Positions 23,751 through 35,452 are shown, numbered from the stretch's first letter. The stretch is 64,000 bases of DNA from Siphonodentalium dalli (GCA_032622095.1 CP136063.1:65551897-65615896); one strand, 5' to 3'. The notes: generated by a model not told the origin, from the letters alone. Numbers and translations: made by a program.

Positions 23751-26216
23751 TTTGAGAAGAAGGCAGTTTCTGAAAAGGTGAAGGGTAAGGGGACAGCAAA
23801 GAAGCGAGGACAACAGAGAGGCAAGAGAGCTGATGTAGAGTGGACAAGTGAGAGTGAAGGTAGAATATATAGTTATATACATCATTAATGTTGTTGCTTG
23901 TATTATGACTTGATTGTCAAAATTTTCCATGAATCAATATTAATTTTGTCACTACAAATAGCTTTTAAAAAATATATTATTTCAATTAGCCAGCAATTAA
24001 GATTCATTTAATATGGAAACAGATACATATATAGCATTCAATGTTTTTATGATTTTATATTATGTTTTAGCTATTGCCATAAGTTGGCGTCCGTTGTCCA
24101 TCAGCAATTGTATTTGACCCACCCTACTGGTCACACCCATCATCCGATAATCATCAAACTTAATATGGGTCTTTGGGGTTGACGGGAGCCATCAAAGTTT
24201 TCCTAATTGTGTTGAAAACCATGGCTGCCAATGGCCATCCTGTATTTTACTCTTTGAATGACTAAATCCGTCGGCAGCCATAGATGGGTGACGGACGAAG
24301 TAAAAGGGAGACAATTAAGCACTCTTACTGAGTAATGTGTTTTCATGAATCTGCAAAGCAGGTTCATAATTCCTTGTTAATTCTTCTTGACAATGTCATA
24401 CATGATGATACAACTATATAATTTTTATGTGTACCCATACCATAGTATGGTACACATAGTGTCAACGTCCGGATTGACCACTCGTCGTTCGTCCGTCCGT
24501 CCGTCCGTCCGTCTGTCCGTCCGTCCGTCCGTCCGTAGACACTTTACGTGTAATGCGATAACTCAAACATTTTTTACCTGATCAAAACCAAAATTTGTAT
24601 ATGGGGTTTTCAGCCCAAAATACAGATCGACTTTTTTTTACAGAGTTGTGGCCCTTTTTTTACTTAGAATTCACACATTCTGCCATAACTCAAACATTTT
24701 TTAATCTGATCGGAACCAAATTTGGTATGTGAGTTTCTCGGCCCAAAATACAGATTGAGTTCGAATATGGGTTTGATCCGAGTTTTTTTTACGGAGTTAT
24801 GGCCCTTTTTCGAATTAGAATTCATTAATTCTGCCATAACTCTAACATTTTTTATCTGATTGGAACCAAATTTGGTGTATGAGTTTCTCAGACCAACATA
24901 CAGATTGAGTTCGAATGTGGGTTTGATCGGATTTTTAATGGAGTTATGGTCCTTTGACATATAATTCACACATACATGTACTTCGATAAATCAACCATTT
25001 TTCATCTGATAGGAACCAAATTTGGTATGTGAGTTTCTCAACTCAAAATACAGAACGAGTTTGAATATGGGTTAGATCCAATTTGTTATACCAGAGATAT
25101 GGCCCTTTTTATACTAAGAATTATCCAGATTATAACCCAAGTAACTTACAATTAATGAATACCTGCTTCTCTGTGAGCAAGCTAAAAGACAATATAGTTT
25201 ATTGCTTTGAGAGTTATTTATAGCCCTCATATGTTAGCTCTGTATAAGACACAGATAAGTGAATTATTGGATAAATTGATTTAGCTATCTTTTTAACCAC
25301 AACTTAGCCATGTGAATTTATTTAACTAGACCAATGGAGCTCTCTAAGTCCTTGGATGATGGGACTACATTGGATCAAACAGGGCAGAGATATGTGATTT
25401 AACCCCTTTTACCCATTCCATGTCTTTTAACCTTTTCCATTAAATAAATAATTATATTATTTTGATATCTCACATGGCAATTTGCAACAACATGAATAGA
25501 ACTGCTTACACTATGGTAGTGGTGACAGGCTCTAGAGTTTAGATGTTATATTAACCCTTCTATATTGACTCATACATTCCAATAATTTGTGTTATTACTG
25601 GTTATTATGTACATTTGTCATATACTACTTTAGATCATAACAGTATACTCTATAATTCAACATTAAACGATTATGATTCTGATCATAACAATTTATTATC
25701 GCCAAGGGATGGGTTAAACATCTGCCGATCGTGATCGGCCTCTCGTTTTTTTGTGATTCATCATAAATGTGTTTCATAGTTTACATACTATATTCTAGTA
25801 TACATGCATGCTTGTGAAATGTTCTATGAAAGTTTTTTGTCTTGTCAATCAATTCTTTCTCGTCCAAATATTTTGCATTCTGACTATCACTTTAAAGCAT
25901 TGACTATCAGAGATGTTGGAATGTGAAATTATCAAATTATCCAAATGAATACTATCCAATTAGAATTAGATTCAGATAGTTTGTTTCCAATTTTAGCCAA
26001 CTTTTACATAACTATGTTATCAATATCGATCAATAATAGGTTAAAACATGTTCAGGTTCCACTCAGTGGTATACTGCTGAGGTCATATGTATGCTCTCGG
26101 GAACTGATGGATTGACAGATGCTGTTTATGAAGTTAGATATGATGATGAAGATAATCTTTTTGAGGCTGATCACTTGCTAGATGATTATGAACACAACTC
26201 TTTGAAGTTTATGTGA
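23751..26216 (+). CDS. Last two exons of a host-like gene, possible Tudor-like C-terminus
   Basis: Exon A (23751-23859) follows a good acceptor (cactttgcag) and precedes a donor (gaag|gtagaa). Exon B (26056-26216) follows ttcag and ends in TGA. The join is in frame (phase 1, G/GT) and gives about 89 residues: a Lys/Arg-rich stretch (K-G-K-G-T-A-K-K-R-G-Q-Q-R-G-K-R), then an acidic linker, then Q-W-Y-T-A-E-V-I...V-Y-E-V-R-Y-D-D-E-D-N and an acidic end. The W-x-x-A-x-V...Y-x-V-x-Y-D-D pattern is like Tudor/Agenet-type SH3 barrels that read methylated residues. Upstream exons are not visible before the 3.3-kb Helitron-like insertion. The acceptor of exon B has a weak pyrimidine tract. I do not recognise the gene. 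Confidence 0.55.
23860..26055. repeat. Intron of the Tudor-like gene, filled with repeats
   Basis: 24058-24320 is a diverged unit of the 'ccatggctgccaatggccat' family also seen at 53.3-56.1 kb. 24440-25130 begins with a (CCGT)n run, then has four tandem units of ~150 bp with 'gatcggaaccaaatttggta' and 'ggagttatggccc'. The remainder to 26055 is AT-rich without features. Confidence 0.65.
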
Positions 26217-26702
26217 CGTGTTATTCATGTTTATGTATGTATATGTAAGTGTGTTAATAATAGTAATAGAATGATAAATAATGGACCTGTTGATAACATG
26301 TGTAAATTTCACTTATGAATTATTTCCCCGTTTTAGCTCACCTGAGACTAAGTCTATGGTTGAGCTACAGTCACCGATCCTCGACTGTCGTCCTTCCATC
26401 ATATTGACCGTCAACATCTTCTCAGTAAGTACAGTCAGGTGAGCAACGCCACAGTCCTTGACTGTCTTGTTCAAAATATGTAGTGTGGATAGTAAAGTGG
26501 TGCTCCATAGATTTCTGAAATAGTTCTTGCAAATGGATATCTTTTTGGGTGCTTTGTTTACATATACTAAGTTCTAATTTCTGGAGTTTTAGGATTGAAA
26601 CCACAGGCCTTCTAAACAGTGACTGGGATCTTAATAAATATAAATTTAATGCATCTATTCTCTATCAAATAGTAAGAAAGAGACAGGTATGCATATACAT
26701 GT
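26217..26702. other. 3' flank of the Tudor-like gene
   Basis: No canonical AATAAA is seen soon after the stop. 26333-26455 holds a small element bounded by 'agctcacctga' and 'tcaggtgagc', a common invertebrate repeat shape. The Gypsy insertion site follows (ATGT, 26699-26702). Confidence 0.4.
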
Positions 26703-26940
26703 TGTAGTACCCTGGCTACAACTCTTGCCCGCATTTACCAGATATACTTACACTTTTGTATAAGTCCTTCTTCGGTTCTGGTCTTTGGCCGGCCGGCAAG
26801 TATCGGTGTTCTCTGGTTTTTGTTACGTCTGATTGTGTTCATGGTCTAGTGTCAAGTGTGGCGGGAAATCGGGCTCTAGCCTTGACCTCTCTGACGCCGG
26901 TAAATTTACCGGCTACAATGAGCGTCCAAAAGATGCCACA
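26703..26940 (-). repeat. 3' LTR of the Gypsy element
   Basis: 238 bp, TG...CA at the ends, nearly identical to 38507-38737. It carries 7 extra bp (tagtgtc or equivalent) and a few substitutions near 'ccggctacaatgagcg'. A purine-rich tract adjoins it at 26941-26952. Confidence 0.95.
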
Positions 26941-26952
26941 AATCCCCCCAGT
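26941..26952 (-). promoter_or_regulatory. Candidate polypurine tract
   Basis: On the minus strand the sequence directly before the 3' LTR is AACTGGGGGGATT. G/A-rich tracts in this place prime plus-strand DNA synthesis in LTR retrotransposons. A second G-run lies ~20 nt upstream. Confidence 0.6.
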
Positions 26953-28855
26953 TTTCAAACTAAGGCCCCCCTTTAAGGACTAGGGTTTTCAAGGGCCAGC
27001 TTGGGGTTTCATTTCAATTAATTTTATCTGTTAAAAATGTCCACCCCCCAAATACTCGATATCTTGCAACTACTATAAATGTCCACCCCCCCACAAATGA
27101 CTAGAATTGACATATAAGAAATATATATAAAAATAAACTTATATCAAAACATAACAGGTGAAATACAGGACTACAAAAAATATTGGCTCCGGGAGGGCTG
27201 TCAAAAATGTTTCCAAGTCCCAAATTTGCCATATATATCTCGGGCTTGATATTTGCCCCCTAATCTGATCCCAAATTTAATTTCGGGCTTTATGCCCCTA
27301 CCAGCCAAAAAGTCCTACGAGGCCTTATGCCTAGGAATTCCAGATACATGTAGGGCTTTTTGCCCATTTAGTTTTCCACCGATTGGGAAGGGTATCTCTC
27401 ATCATTCTAGAAACTAATTATAACTAGCCCTCCCAAAAAATAGAGCCATGCGTTAATTGCCACCTGAGGAAATAGCACCCGTATTTCTGGACTAATCGTC
27501 CATATCACAAATTATATCACAATTTAAAATCTACATGATTTAGCTATATACAACCTCCCTGGACTACTTGTCCTTGACGGGAGTACAATTCCCCTGTCCG
27601 GGGTAAACATAAATCAGCATTGGGACCTACGAAGGTCCCGTATCGGGACCCGCACAGGTCCCACCGCCATACCTACACGTACGGCCTCATAAATAATCAT
27701 GGAATCTAGTAAGCCTGGTAACCTTTGTACTCGGGAATAGCCTTCTGGGCTTAACTTCGGAGCCCATTCCCCTTAATCCTCACTCTCTACCATGCCGCTC
27801 ATGCCCTGACCCGTATATCTATATACGCTCACTTCCCTCCAATATAATTAAATCAATTTCTTCTTTCCTAATGTCATCTTTCTACATAGACCCTTTCCTA
27901 ATGGGATGTTTCCTTTCTTCTTCAATAACCCCGCCCTTGAAACTACATGTATCTCGGGTCTATGCTGTGATCAGAGCATGAGTCACCTCTTCCATACATT
28001 CAAGTATATACCAGATATTATGACTAACTCCCAGGGTTACCAAGGCTTACTAGTGGGATAAATAGTAGTGCGGGTTGTTTAAGCTATGTGCTGGAGTTGT
28101 GGCTTGGCTATCTCACGTCGGAACGGATCAACCCAACAACTGGACGGGCAATAGGGGAATCCCCTATTCTAGCCCTCCGAACGTCCTTTAAGAACTAATC
28201 CAATCTTGTATGAATGATTCCCTGCCCAACAATATCCAAAAGTCATAACTGATACCCCCAAGAAGGGTTATGGTGTACTCCATGACCCCTAATCGTGTCG
28301 TAATGAATCGAGCAAGGGTGGAAAGAGGGCAGGAGGCTACCCTACTAATTCCCCGAAAAAATCTCAAAGTCTTGTGTGATCCAAAATTTTGAACCAATAG
28401 TAACTTTACTGTTTGTTAAGAAACCAACCAATTCTGTTAACCATATCTGGACTCACTATGTGAACAATAGATGATCTGTCTTTTCTATTGTTATCCCAAA
28501 ACAATAATTTAAATACTAGTTTGATATCTGATAGTTCCGGGCCATGCCCAATACATTATGGTTCTACTAATGCTAACAGGGAACTCGTTCCCATATCTAG
28601 AATTTAGGGCCCCAATATTTCAAGTCTTTGTGCCTGCCTATCTGGACGTATTACCTTAGTGTGGGTCGAAACCCTCAACAGGAGCCTCGGTCAAACAAAC
28701 AGTTACTACATAGTGAAGATGCGGGCCGAAGCCCTGTTCACTTGTGTAACCACTCGACCATTCAATTAGTTAACAAATATCCATCGACCGAGGACTCCGA
28801 AAACTGCAACCTGTGAGACAGCCACTCCCAGCCTAGTACTTATTTACAACCCCCA
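26953..28855 (-). other. 3' untranslated region of the Gypsy element
   Basis: About 1.9 kb between the stop of ORF3 and the polypurine tract. No frame longer than about 70 codons and no recognisable domain. It is unusually long for a compact retrotransposon and may hold RNA signals or remnants of an additional gene; I cannot tell which. Confidence 0.6.
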
Positions 28856-31108
28856 CTACCGGTTTGGGGCCTGAAACCTGAACAATTGTTCAGCATTTCT
28901 AGCCGCCCACCTTACGACATTGACCGGGTCAAGGTTCCGCATTCGGGCAACAAGGTCCACTATGGACCCCATGCCGCTAAATGGGAGGAAATGAAACCCT
29001 CCCGCCACTTGCGGAACGTTGCAAGTCAGTAACAGCCGGCTCAACGGGATGCTATCCAGACCCACATAGTGGTCCAGATTAGCACGCGTCGTGCTGGGCC
29101 CCAATGCAAAATACACATTGTTGGGCGATACTCCACTCCAACTTGAAACTGTAGTGGCATCGCCCACAAAATCCTGCAGTATTACCGGGCCCCTAAAGCC
29201 CGACTCCCTGACAATTGATCTGGCTGCGCTGTGGGCATCTAGCCCAAATGGGTCGCAACCAGGACCCTTGACGGCCACATACAGTGGCAATCCATTAGCC
29301 CCTGCCAGACGGGCGAACTGCCCCAAAGCCCAGTTTTGCAACTGATGGGTTGAGGGCGGGGCAGTTCTGTCCAGACCAGCAGGACCTATGGCGTCCAACC
29401 GGGTAGCCATTTGGGTGATGGCAAAGACCACGTCCTCCGACTCACCCAGATCCGTTCCTATAAAATCCGGGCTCATGCCCATGGCTACCCGAAAATTCAG
29501 TGGTACTGTTGGTACATGGATGGGAGCGGCCCTACCGGGCCAATCCCCAAACAGCAGCACGCCACCTGCGGCCACTAGAGGATATGGATCCCCAGGCCTC
29601 GGAACTGCCGACAACAGATCGTCGGGCAGCACCAGGGTGCCCGCGGGAAACCCCACCCGGACCTGGTCCAGGTGCATCCCCATGTCCCAATAGTACTCGG
29701 ATGCCCGCTGAGCGTCCGAGCTCCACCGAAAACGTGGCTGACCCATGCATGTAAAGAGCAACTCTGGTGGTGACTGCTCACGTGAGTTTGCCCTTACCGA
29801 GGCCTCAGGTGATGCCTCACGAACCGGGCTAATAGCCCTTGGGTCAGCCCTAACAACAGGCTGGGGCTCCGGACTCCTTTGAGGTTCGGGCTCCAGCCCC
29901 CCATCAGCATTTGGAGCAAGCTCCGGGTGTTCCACTACAGGGCCCTGGACTGGGGCCTCCAACTCTACCTCCTCCTGGACGGGCGTTACTGGGCGACTAT
30001 ACCCAGATGGGAGACCGACAGGGGCCACACGCCCGTCCAGCCACATGCGGAGCCACAAAAGGACCCGCCAGTGGTACAAGAAGGTGAAGTTGGTGACCCC
30101 AGAGGCCACCAAGGTACCATCCGTAGTGAAGGATGTTGGCCGGAGATCGTAGGTCCCCTCCATGTTCCGGATGTGGGCCCGCATCAGCGGGCTCACTAGG
30201 AACGGAAGAGGGCCCCCGTTCTCTAGCACCACCTGCGTTATAGCCTCTAGGCTCAACCCGAGGGGCCTAACGAACTCCAGGAGCGCGTTCGTCTGAACCG
30301 ACACGGTAACAGCCGAACGACGCTCCAAGGGTTCCCACAGAAGCCTCGGCACGTGTTGCTCGCAGTGGCGTCTAATGCCACGGACCGACTCCCCACACAG
30401 GCTACAGATGGAATCGTTGCCCCGTTTGGTTTTACGACCGGGCCTAGGCTCCGCCCAGCCCGGTGTAACACCTTCCTCACTGACTGTCCCTGTGGGAGGA
30501 CGGCCCGTGGCCCCAGCAGCCACGCAAACAACCTCTGTTGCCTTCCTGGTTTCACGGGGAGGCGGCATATCACCTGTGTCGGTGGGCCGAACCCCCGCAT
30601 AACCACCCCCGTTGTCCCCCTCACTTGCAGAGCCCCCTACTGGGCCCTCTACTGGGACATCCACCAAGGGCTCCATTTCCTCAGGTGGAGGACTAGTGCT
30701 GCCCGATGTTTTGGGCTTCACTTTAGGCCTAGCACCGTCCCCAATGACTGGGTTCGGCTCTAGTCCATACACTTTGGGCCTAGCACCGCCCCCTACTACG
30801 GGGTTCGGATCTGGTCCATCGTCCCGGGATCCCAAGGTGATCCCTCTCCCCGGAGTACCCCTTACCACTTTAGTGGGAGTAGATGCCGTCCCACTCTTCG
30901 GTGAAGTGTGGGGGCGTTTAGCAACTTCCATTTGGGCGCCCGACAGGGGTAGCTGGGCCTCCAAGGGCCCTTCTACCACCGCCCCGCCCACATACACTAC
31001 TGTCTGAATGCCAGACGGGCTTGTCGTAGGTGCGGAGGCCCGTGCGGGCTCCGACCTAGGGGCTTTTTCTAGGGCCCAAGCCCGTTTCTCCTCCTCGGAA
31101 CTTGACAT
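28856..31108 (-). CDS. Gypsy ORF3: C2H2 finger + TatD-nuclease-like accessory protein
   Basis: 750 residues, intact, markedly more GC-rich than the window. Residues 1-230 are Pro/Gly/Ser-rich and include two near-repeats of E/D-P-N-P-V-V/I-G-x-G-A-R-P-K-V (~99-130). C235/C238/H248/H252 form a C2H2 finger. Residues ~370-450 are Pro/Glu-rich. Residues ~473-745 follow TatD-family nucleases: W-D-M-G-M-H-L-D (for D-x-H-x-H-x-D), V-A-M-G-M-S-P (V-G-x-H-P), A-I-G-P-A-G-L-D (G-E-I-G-L-D), L-P-L-Y-V-A-V-K (P-V-x-I-H-x-R), Q-D-F-V-G (H-x-F-x-G), R-L-L-L-T-C-N-V-P (R-L-L-x-E-T-D-x-P) and N-A-x-x-L-F. Of the metal ligands only H479 remains, so it should be catalytically inactive. There is no signal peptide or transmembrane segment, so it is not an envelope. 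Its role is unknown; nucleic-acid binding is inferred. Confidence 0.75.
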   Translation of the reverse strand: MSSSEEEKRAWALEKAPRSEPARASAPTTSPSGIQTVVYVGGAVVEGPLEAQLPLSGAQMEVAKRPHTSPKSGTASTPTKVVRGTPGRGITLGSRDDGPDPNPVVGGGARPKVYGLEPNPVIGDGARPKVKPKTSGSTSPPPEEMEPLVDVPVEGPVGGSASEGDNGGGYAGVRPTDTGDMPPPRETRKATEVVCVAAGATGRPPTGTVSEEGVTPGWAEPRPGRKTKRGNDSICSLCGESVRGIRRHCEQHVPRLLWEPLERRSAVTVSVQTNALLEFVRPLGLSLEAITQVVLENGGPLPFLVSPLMRAHIRNMEGTYDLRPTSFTTDGTLVASGVTNFTFLYHWRVLLWLRMWLDGRVAPVGLPSGYSRPVTPVQEEVELEAPVQGPVVEHPELAPNADGGLEPEPQRSPEPQPVVRADPRAISPVREASPEASVRANSREQSPPELLFTCMGQPRFRWSSDAQRASEYYWDMGMHLDQVRVGFPAGTLVLPDDLLSAVPRPGDPYPLVAAGGVLLFGDWPGRAAPIHVPTVPLNFRVAMGMSPDFIGTDLGESEDVVFAITQMATRLDAIGPAGLDRTAPPSTHQLQNWALGQFARLAGANGLPLYVAVKGPGCDPFGLDAHSAARSIVRESGFRGPVILQDFVGDATTVSSWSGVSPNNVYFALGPSTTRANLDHYVGLDSIPLSRLLLTCNVPQVAGGFHFLPFSGMGSIVDLVARMRNLDPVNVVRWAARNAEQLFRFQAPNR

Positions 31109-31130
31109 GTCTGTCCGTCAATTTTTTTTT

Positions 31131-31150
31131 TTCTGGAAAAGCGAAATGCA
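31131..31150 (-). promoter_or_regulatory. Candidate splice acceptor upstream of ORF3
   Basis: On the minus strand, 'ttcgcttttccag' ends 24 nt before the ORF3 ATG, in the 46-nt gap after pol. A pyrimidine tract plus CAG here would allow ORF3 to be made from a spliced mRNA, as env is in retroviruses. A possible donor, GTGAGT, lies in the leader at 38496-38491. Confidence 0.45.
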
Positions 31151-31154
31151 TAAT

Positions 31155-34100
31155 TTAGGTGCTAATCATACAATACGGGCAAAGATAGTTATCAATTTTC
31201 TCTGCCTCCTGTTTGTTAATTTTTATGCACCCCCCATGAAACCAGTCTGCACACTTGGCACATTGAATCATGAACCCCTCCTCGGGTCCCCGACAGATAC
31301 AAAACAATGGAACGGGCGATCCCCGTATTTGAGAAAGTGCCCTTTGTCTCTCAATCCAGGGTGGTAGGACCCAATCTTTACAATGTTTTATGTGATCATG
31401 ATTCACAGTCTGGGTTTTGGTGCAAAACTGAATCTCAAATAGGAATGTGCTGAACTTTTTGGTTATAATCCCCGGGCCCTTCCAGACAGGGTTTAGCTTC
31501 TTGGCTTCCCCCTTTTTGGTCCCAAAGTCCAGAACATACACCAAGTCGCCCGGTACATATTTGTTCATTCGGGCCGACTTGTCACATCGCTTCTTTTGGT
31601 AGCGTTGTTGCGTTCTCAGTTTCTGTCGGGCAAATTCATGTGCCTCTCGCATTGAATTCTCTAGCAAATTCACCAGTTCGCTGGTGGTATGACACGGTTG
31701 CTTTGGCGGGGGTCCAAACACTAGATCCGCGGGCTGATAGACTTCGCGACCCAACATGAGTTTATTGGGCGTAAAGCCCGTGCTCCTGTTGACGGAAGAG
31801 CGTATCGCGCCTGCTATTTGTGGGACGTAAAGGTCCCAAGTATTTTGTTTGGTACCCAAGTAGCACCGTACGGCGTCCATTAATGTTCGGTTCATACGTT
31901 CGATTTGTCCATTAGAACTGGGCCTCCAGGCTGTGGTCCTGGTTTTATTTATTTGTAAGGCCCGACAGATATTTTGAAATAGCTCGCTTTCAAAGTTGGA
32001 ACCGCGATCGCTATAGATTTCCAATGGACAGCCAAAACGTGAAAAAACTTCGTTGACCAAAGTTGTCGCTGTTATCTCTGCTGTTTGCGAAGGCAGGGGC
32101 AGACACTCAATCCACTTGGTGAATTGGTCGGCCACCATTAAAACATGTTCATTTCCTTTGGCCGTTTTAGGCAACGGCCCTAAAAAGTCAATATGAAGCC
32201 TTTCCATGGGCGCCCCTGCATGATAACTAATTAGTTCATGTTTGGCTTTGCGCACCGGACGTTTACATTTACTGCACTTCGGGCAAGAAGCCACATAATT
32301 CTCCACATCGGTCCGAAGCCCTATCCAAAAATATTTCGATTTAACTTTTTCTAGGGTTCGTTGCATACCCTGGTGACCAGATGTAGGCGGTTCGTGATTT
32401 AAGGTTAAAACCTCGCCTTTCAGGGTGTATGGGATTACCAACACCAAATCGCCATTTTTTCTTTCTTTATAAAGTAACCCACCCTGTAGTGAATATTTCT
32501 GTTTACTCGCCCACATTTGCTTAGTTTTGGAACTAGCTAGAAATAATTCAGATTTCCCGGGCTCTGTTTTTTCCAGGGCCAACTGGTATATTATTGCCAA
32601 ATCAGAATCATCTTTCTGGTGTTTTTCAATATCTTCCGGGGACTGATCTCCCATTGGGTTAGTCAAATCCAGTGTTTTAGTCGCTTGGGAGCTAGGGTCA
32701 TTCACGACTTCTGCTCCCAATAGGTGAGTGTTGAACAGATTTTCGCCTTGCGACGTTTCCCATGGTGAATCTAGTTCAAAACCCTGACTTATTTCTATCA
32801 GTTGGTTTACATCTAGCGTTGGGTTAATTTCTGGGGCTAATCTACTGGTCGTAGCCCCCCTGTCACTAACTGTTTTGATGTTAGTCCCATTGCTAACCAG
32901 TTTATCCTGTGATGGTGGTTCTAATGGCCACGACCTCCCCTGTGTCGTCTTATGGACAAATTTGTGCGGCAGTGGAACTACATCATCCACTTCCTCAAAA
33001 AACCGAGCCCAGTTTTGATGTACTCTGGTACAGTACTTACACCCAGCACATGGTAAGTTTTCTAAGGGTACCCCGGCCCGGTAATTTCCACACTCATCCT
33101 CCTCTGGAATTCGAGATAGAATATCGGCATTCAAATGTTTAGACCCCGCCCTATGTATGACCGTAAAGTCATACTGGCTTAGTTCTTCTAACCAACGGGC
33201 AATTTGCCCTTCGGGTTTTTTAAAACCCAATAACCACCTTAAACTAGAATGATCTGAACGTATTGTAAACGGGCGGCCTAATAACCAATACTTGAATTGC
33301 CGGGTAAATTTGACAACGGCTAGCAGCTCGAGACGAGTTGCACAGTACTTCTTTTGTTCCGGGGTAGTTCCACAACTTCCATAGGCTATTACCCTTTCCT
33401 TGCCATTCTGCACTTGAATCAATTCCCCACCGAGCCCTCTTGCCGACCCATCTGTATCGAGGATAAAGGGGTCTTCTGTATTTGCAAATGTTAATACCGG
33501 AGGGGTACTCAAAGCTAGCTTCAGGGCTATAAAAGCCCTTTCTTCTACTTCGCCCCACGCAAAAAGGTTGTTAGCAGTTTTCGCATACAATGGCGCGGCT
33601 AAGGTAGCGAAATCTTTGCAAAAAACCCGGTGGTAGTTACAATATCCCAGAAAACGTTCCACGTCCTTGGTATTACCCAGCCTAGGCCATTCCCGTATAA
33701 CCCGGGAGGCCTGTTCTCCCATTTCCATCCCTAGGGGCGAAACTGTTCGACCTAGAAATTCCATTTCCTGTTGAAAAAGCACACACTTTTTGGGCTTTAG
33801 GCGAAGCCCATATTGTCTAAATCGATCTAAGACCTCTCGCAGATTTCGAAACATTGACGGAACATCTAAACTCATTACTGATACATCGTCAATAAATGCC
33901 AAGGCAGTATCCCATAATAACCCCTTAAGCACTAGGTCCATAACTCTCATGTAAGTACTAACCGCACCACATAAGCCGTAACTCATTTTGGTCCATTCAA
34001 AAAGCCCATATTTTGTTATAAATGCCGTTTTATTACGGTCTTCGGGCCTAATGTTGACGTGAAGGTACGCCTGATTTGAATCCAGTTTGGACCACCATTT

Positions 34101-35452
34101 ATTCCTAGAAATCGTCTGTATACAGTCATCGACTAGTGGTAACGGGTAAACATCTTTCGTAGTGACCGAGTTTACCCCGCGAAAATCTAATGCCCACCGT
34201 ACCGCCCCACATCGCTTACGTATCAACACTGGGGCCGAGCTCCATTCAGAAACACTAGGTTGAATAACCCCAGATTTGAGCATGTTTTTCAACAACTGCT
34301 CTTCTTCATCAGCAAAACAAGCGGGCGTACGACGCATTCTACATTTGATGGGTTTTGCGTCTCCTGTCGGAATGGTATGTTCAATGGCCGAAAATTCGCC
34401 CAAGTCGTCATTATTTTTCGCAAAGACATCACTATATTCCACAAGTAATTCCCGTAATTTCATTTGTTCCAAATCTGTGAGCAGCTTTTTAGAGCGCTCA
34501 AACAAATCCACTAAATGAACGGGTAACTCGTCGGAGCTATTTATACTCATATCTGGTTCATGTCTTGGGGGTTCCATCTCTGAGTCGGGAGGTTCGGCAT
34601 TGATACCACTGTTAGATAAAACCTCCCGTGAAACCGCAACATTTCCCACCGTAATGTCAGAAACCGGGGCCCCTGCAAAAGATTCCAATCCCTCACTTTC
34701 ATAAGCTATGCCGATGGCCCACCCTGCCTTTAAAATTACGGGCTGTTCTGTTGGATTTATGAAAACCAAGACTGGATCCTTATTGGCTTGCTGCCATGTT
34801 CGGGGTATCAAAAGCTTCCCCCTATCAAAGGGTTCTATAAGGTAATTGACCGGAATAGAACTTACTTTACAAGTTACATATTTGATTGAAAGTGGCGGGA
34901 ACTCTTCACGAGTTCCCAAGGTTACTGTCATTTTGGCCATTTGTCCTTCACTTGAAAGCATGATGGGCACTTGTTCCCCTGCTAAATACATTTGATTATT
35001 TTCCAAATCTAACTGGGCCCCGAATTCCTTTAAGAAATCCAAGCCCAAAATCATTGGTGTGTTTATCGGCGCAACATAAAAGGTTCGGATATACCACTTG
35101 GTTCCCAGTTTCATTTTTAAAGGACCAACGACTTTACCCGGCAAAGTGTTTAAGTCGCGCCCCACCGTACGGACCTCAATGGTTTTGATCACAACAGGCT
35201 TGGGCTCGATCAGAGCCAAAACTTCATCTGCAATTATACTGACTTGCGCACCGGTATCTATTAAAGAATCTAATTGTACATTGCCAAGAATTGTGGGTAC
35301 GGTAAAAGACAATTTTTCAGTTAATTGCTGTATAGTTATACTATCCGGGAAATCCGTTTTATGAAGGAATTCCCGTACCGGTATCTCTGAGCTAGGTTCA
35401 ACATCAGGGCTGGCCGGAGAAGCACCTAGGCCTCCTCCGACCCGCTGTCGTT
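31155..35452 (-). CDS. Gypsy Pol: protease, RT, RNase H, integrase, PHD finger
   Basis: The pol frame opens about 33 nt before the gag stop; numbering here starts at the in-frame TTG at 35312 (1385 residues). Protease: D-T-G-A at 19-22. RT: D411 (K-L-D-S-N-Q-A-Y) and F-I-D-D with D475/D476. RNase H: D619, D621, E662, D687, D730. Integrase: a zinc-binding H-H-C-C region (H973/H980, C1010/C1013) and D1042, D1102, E1138 with 35 residues between the last two. A GPY/F-like module (~1255-1300) follows. The C-terminus is a PHD finger, C4HC3: C1338, C1340, C1351, C1354, H1359, C1362, C1378, C1381, with W1357 two before the His. All catalytic residues are present. No ATG is needed if Pol is made by -1 frameshifting from gag. 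Confidence 0.95.

Noticed and set aside
24480-24540. (CCGT)n run as a regulatory site
   Set aside because: It is the usual start of a dispersed repeat family in such genomes, with nothing tying it to a gene.
28856-31108. ORF3 of the Gypsy element as an envelope gene
   Set aside because: No signal peptide, no transmembrane segment and no furin-like site; motif order fits TatD instead.
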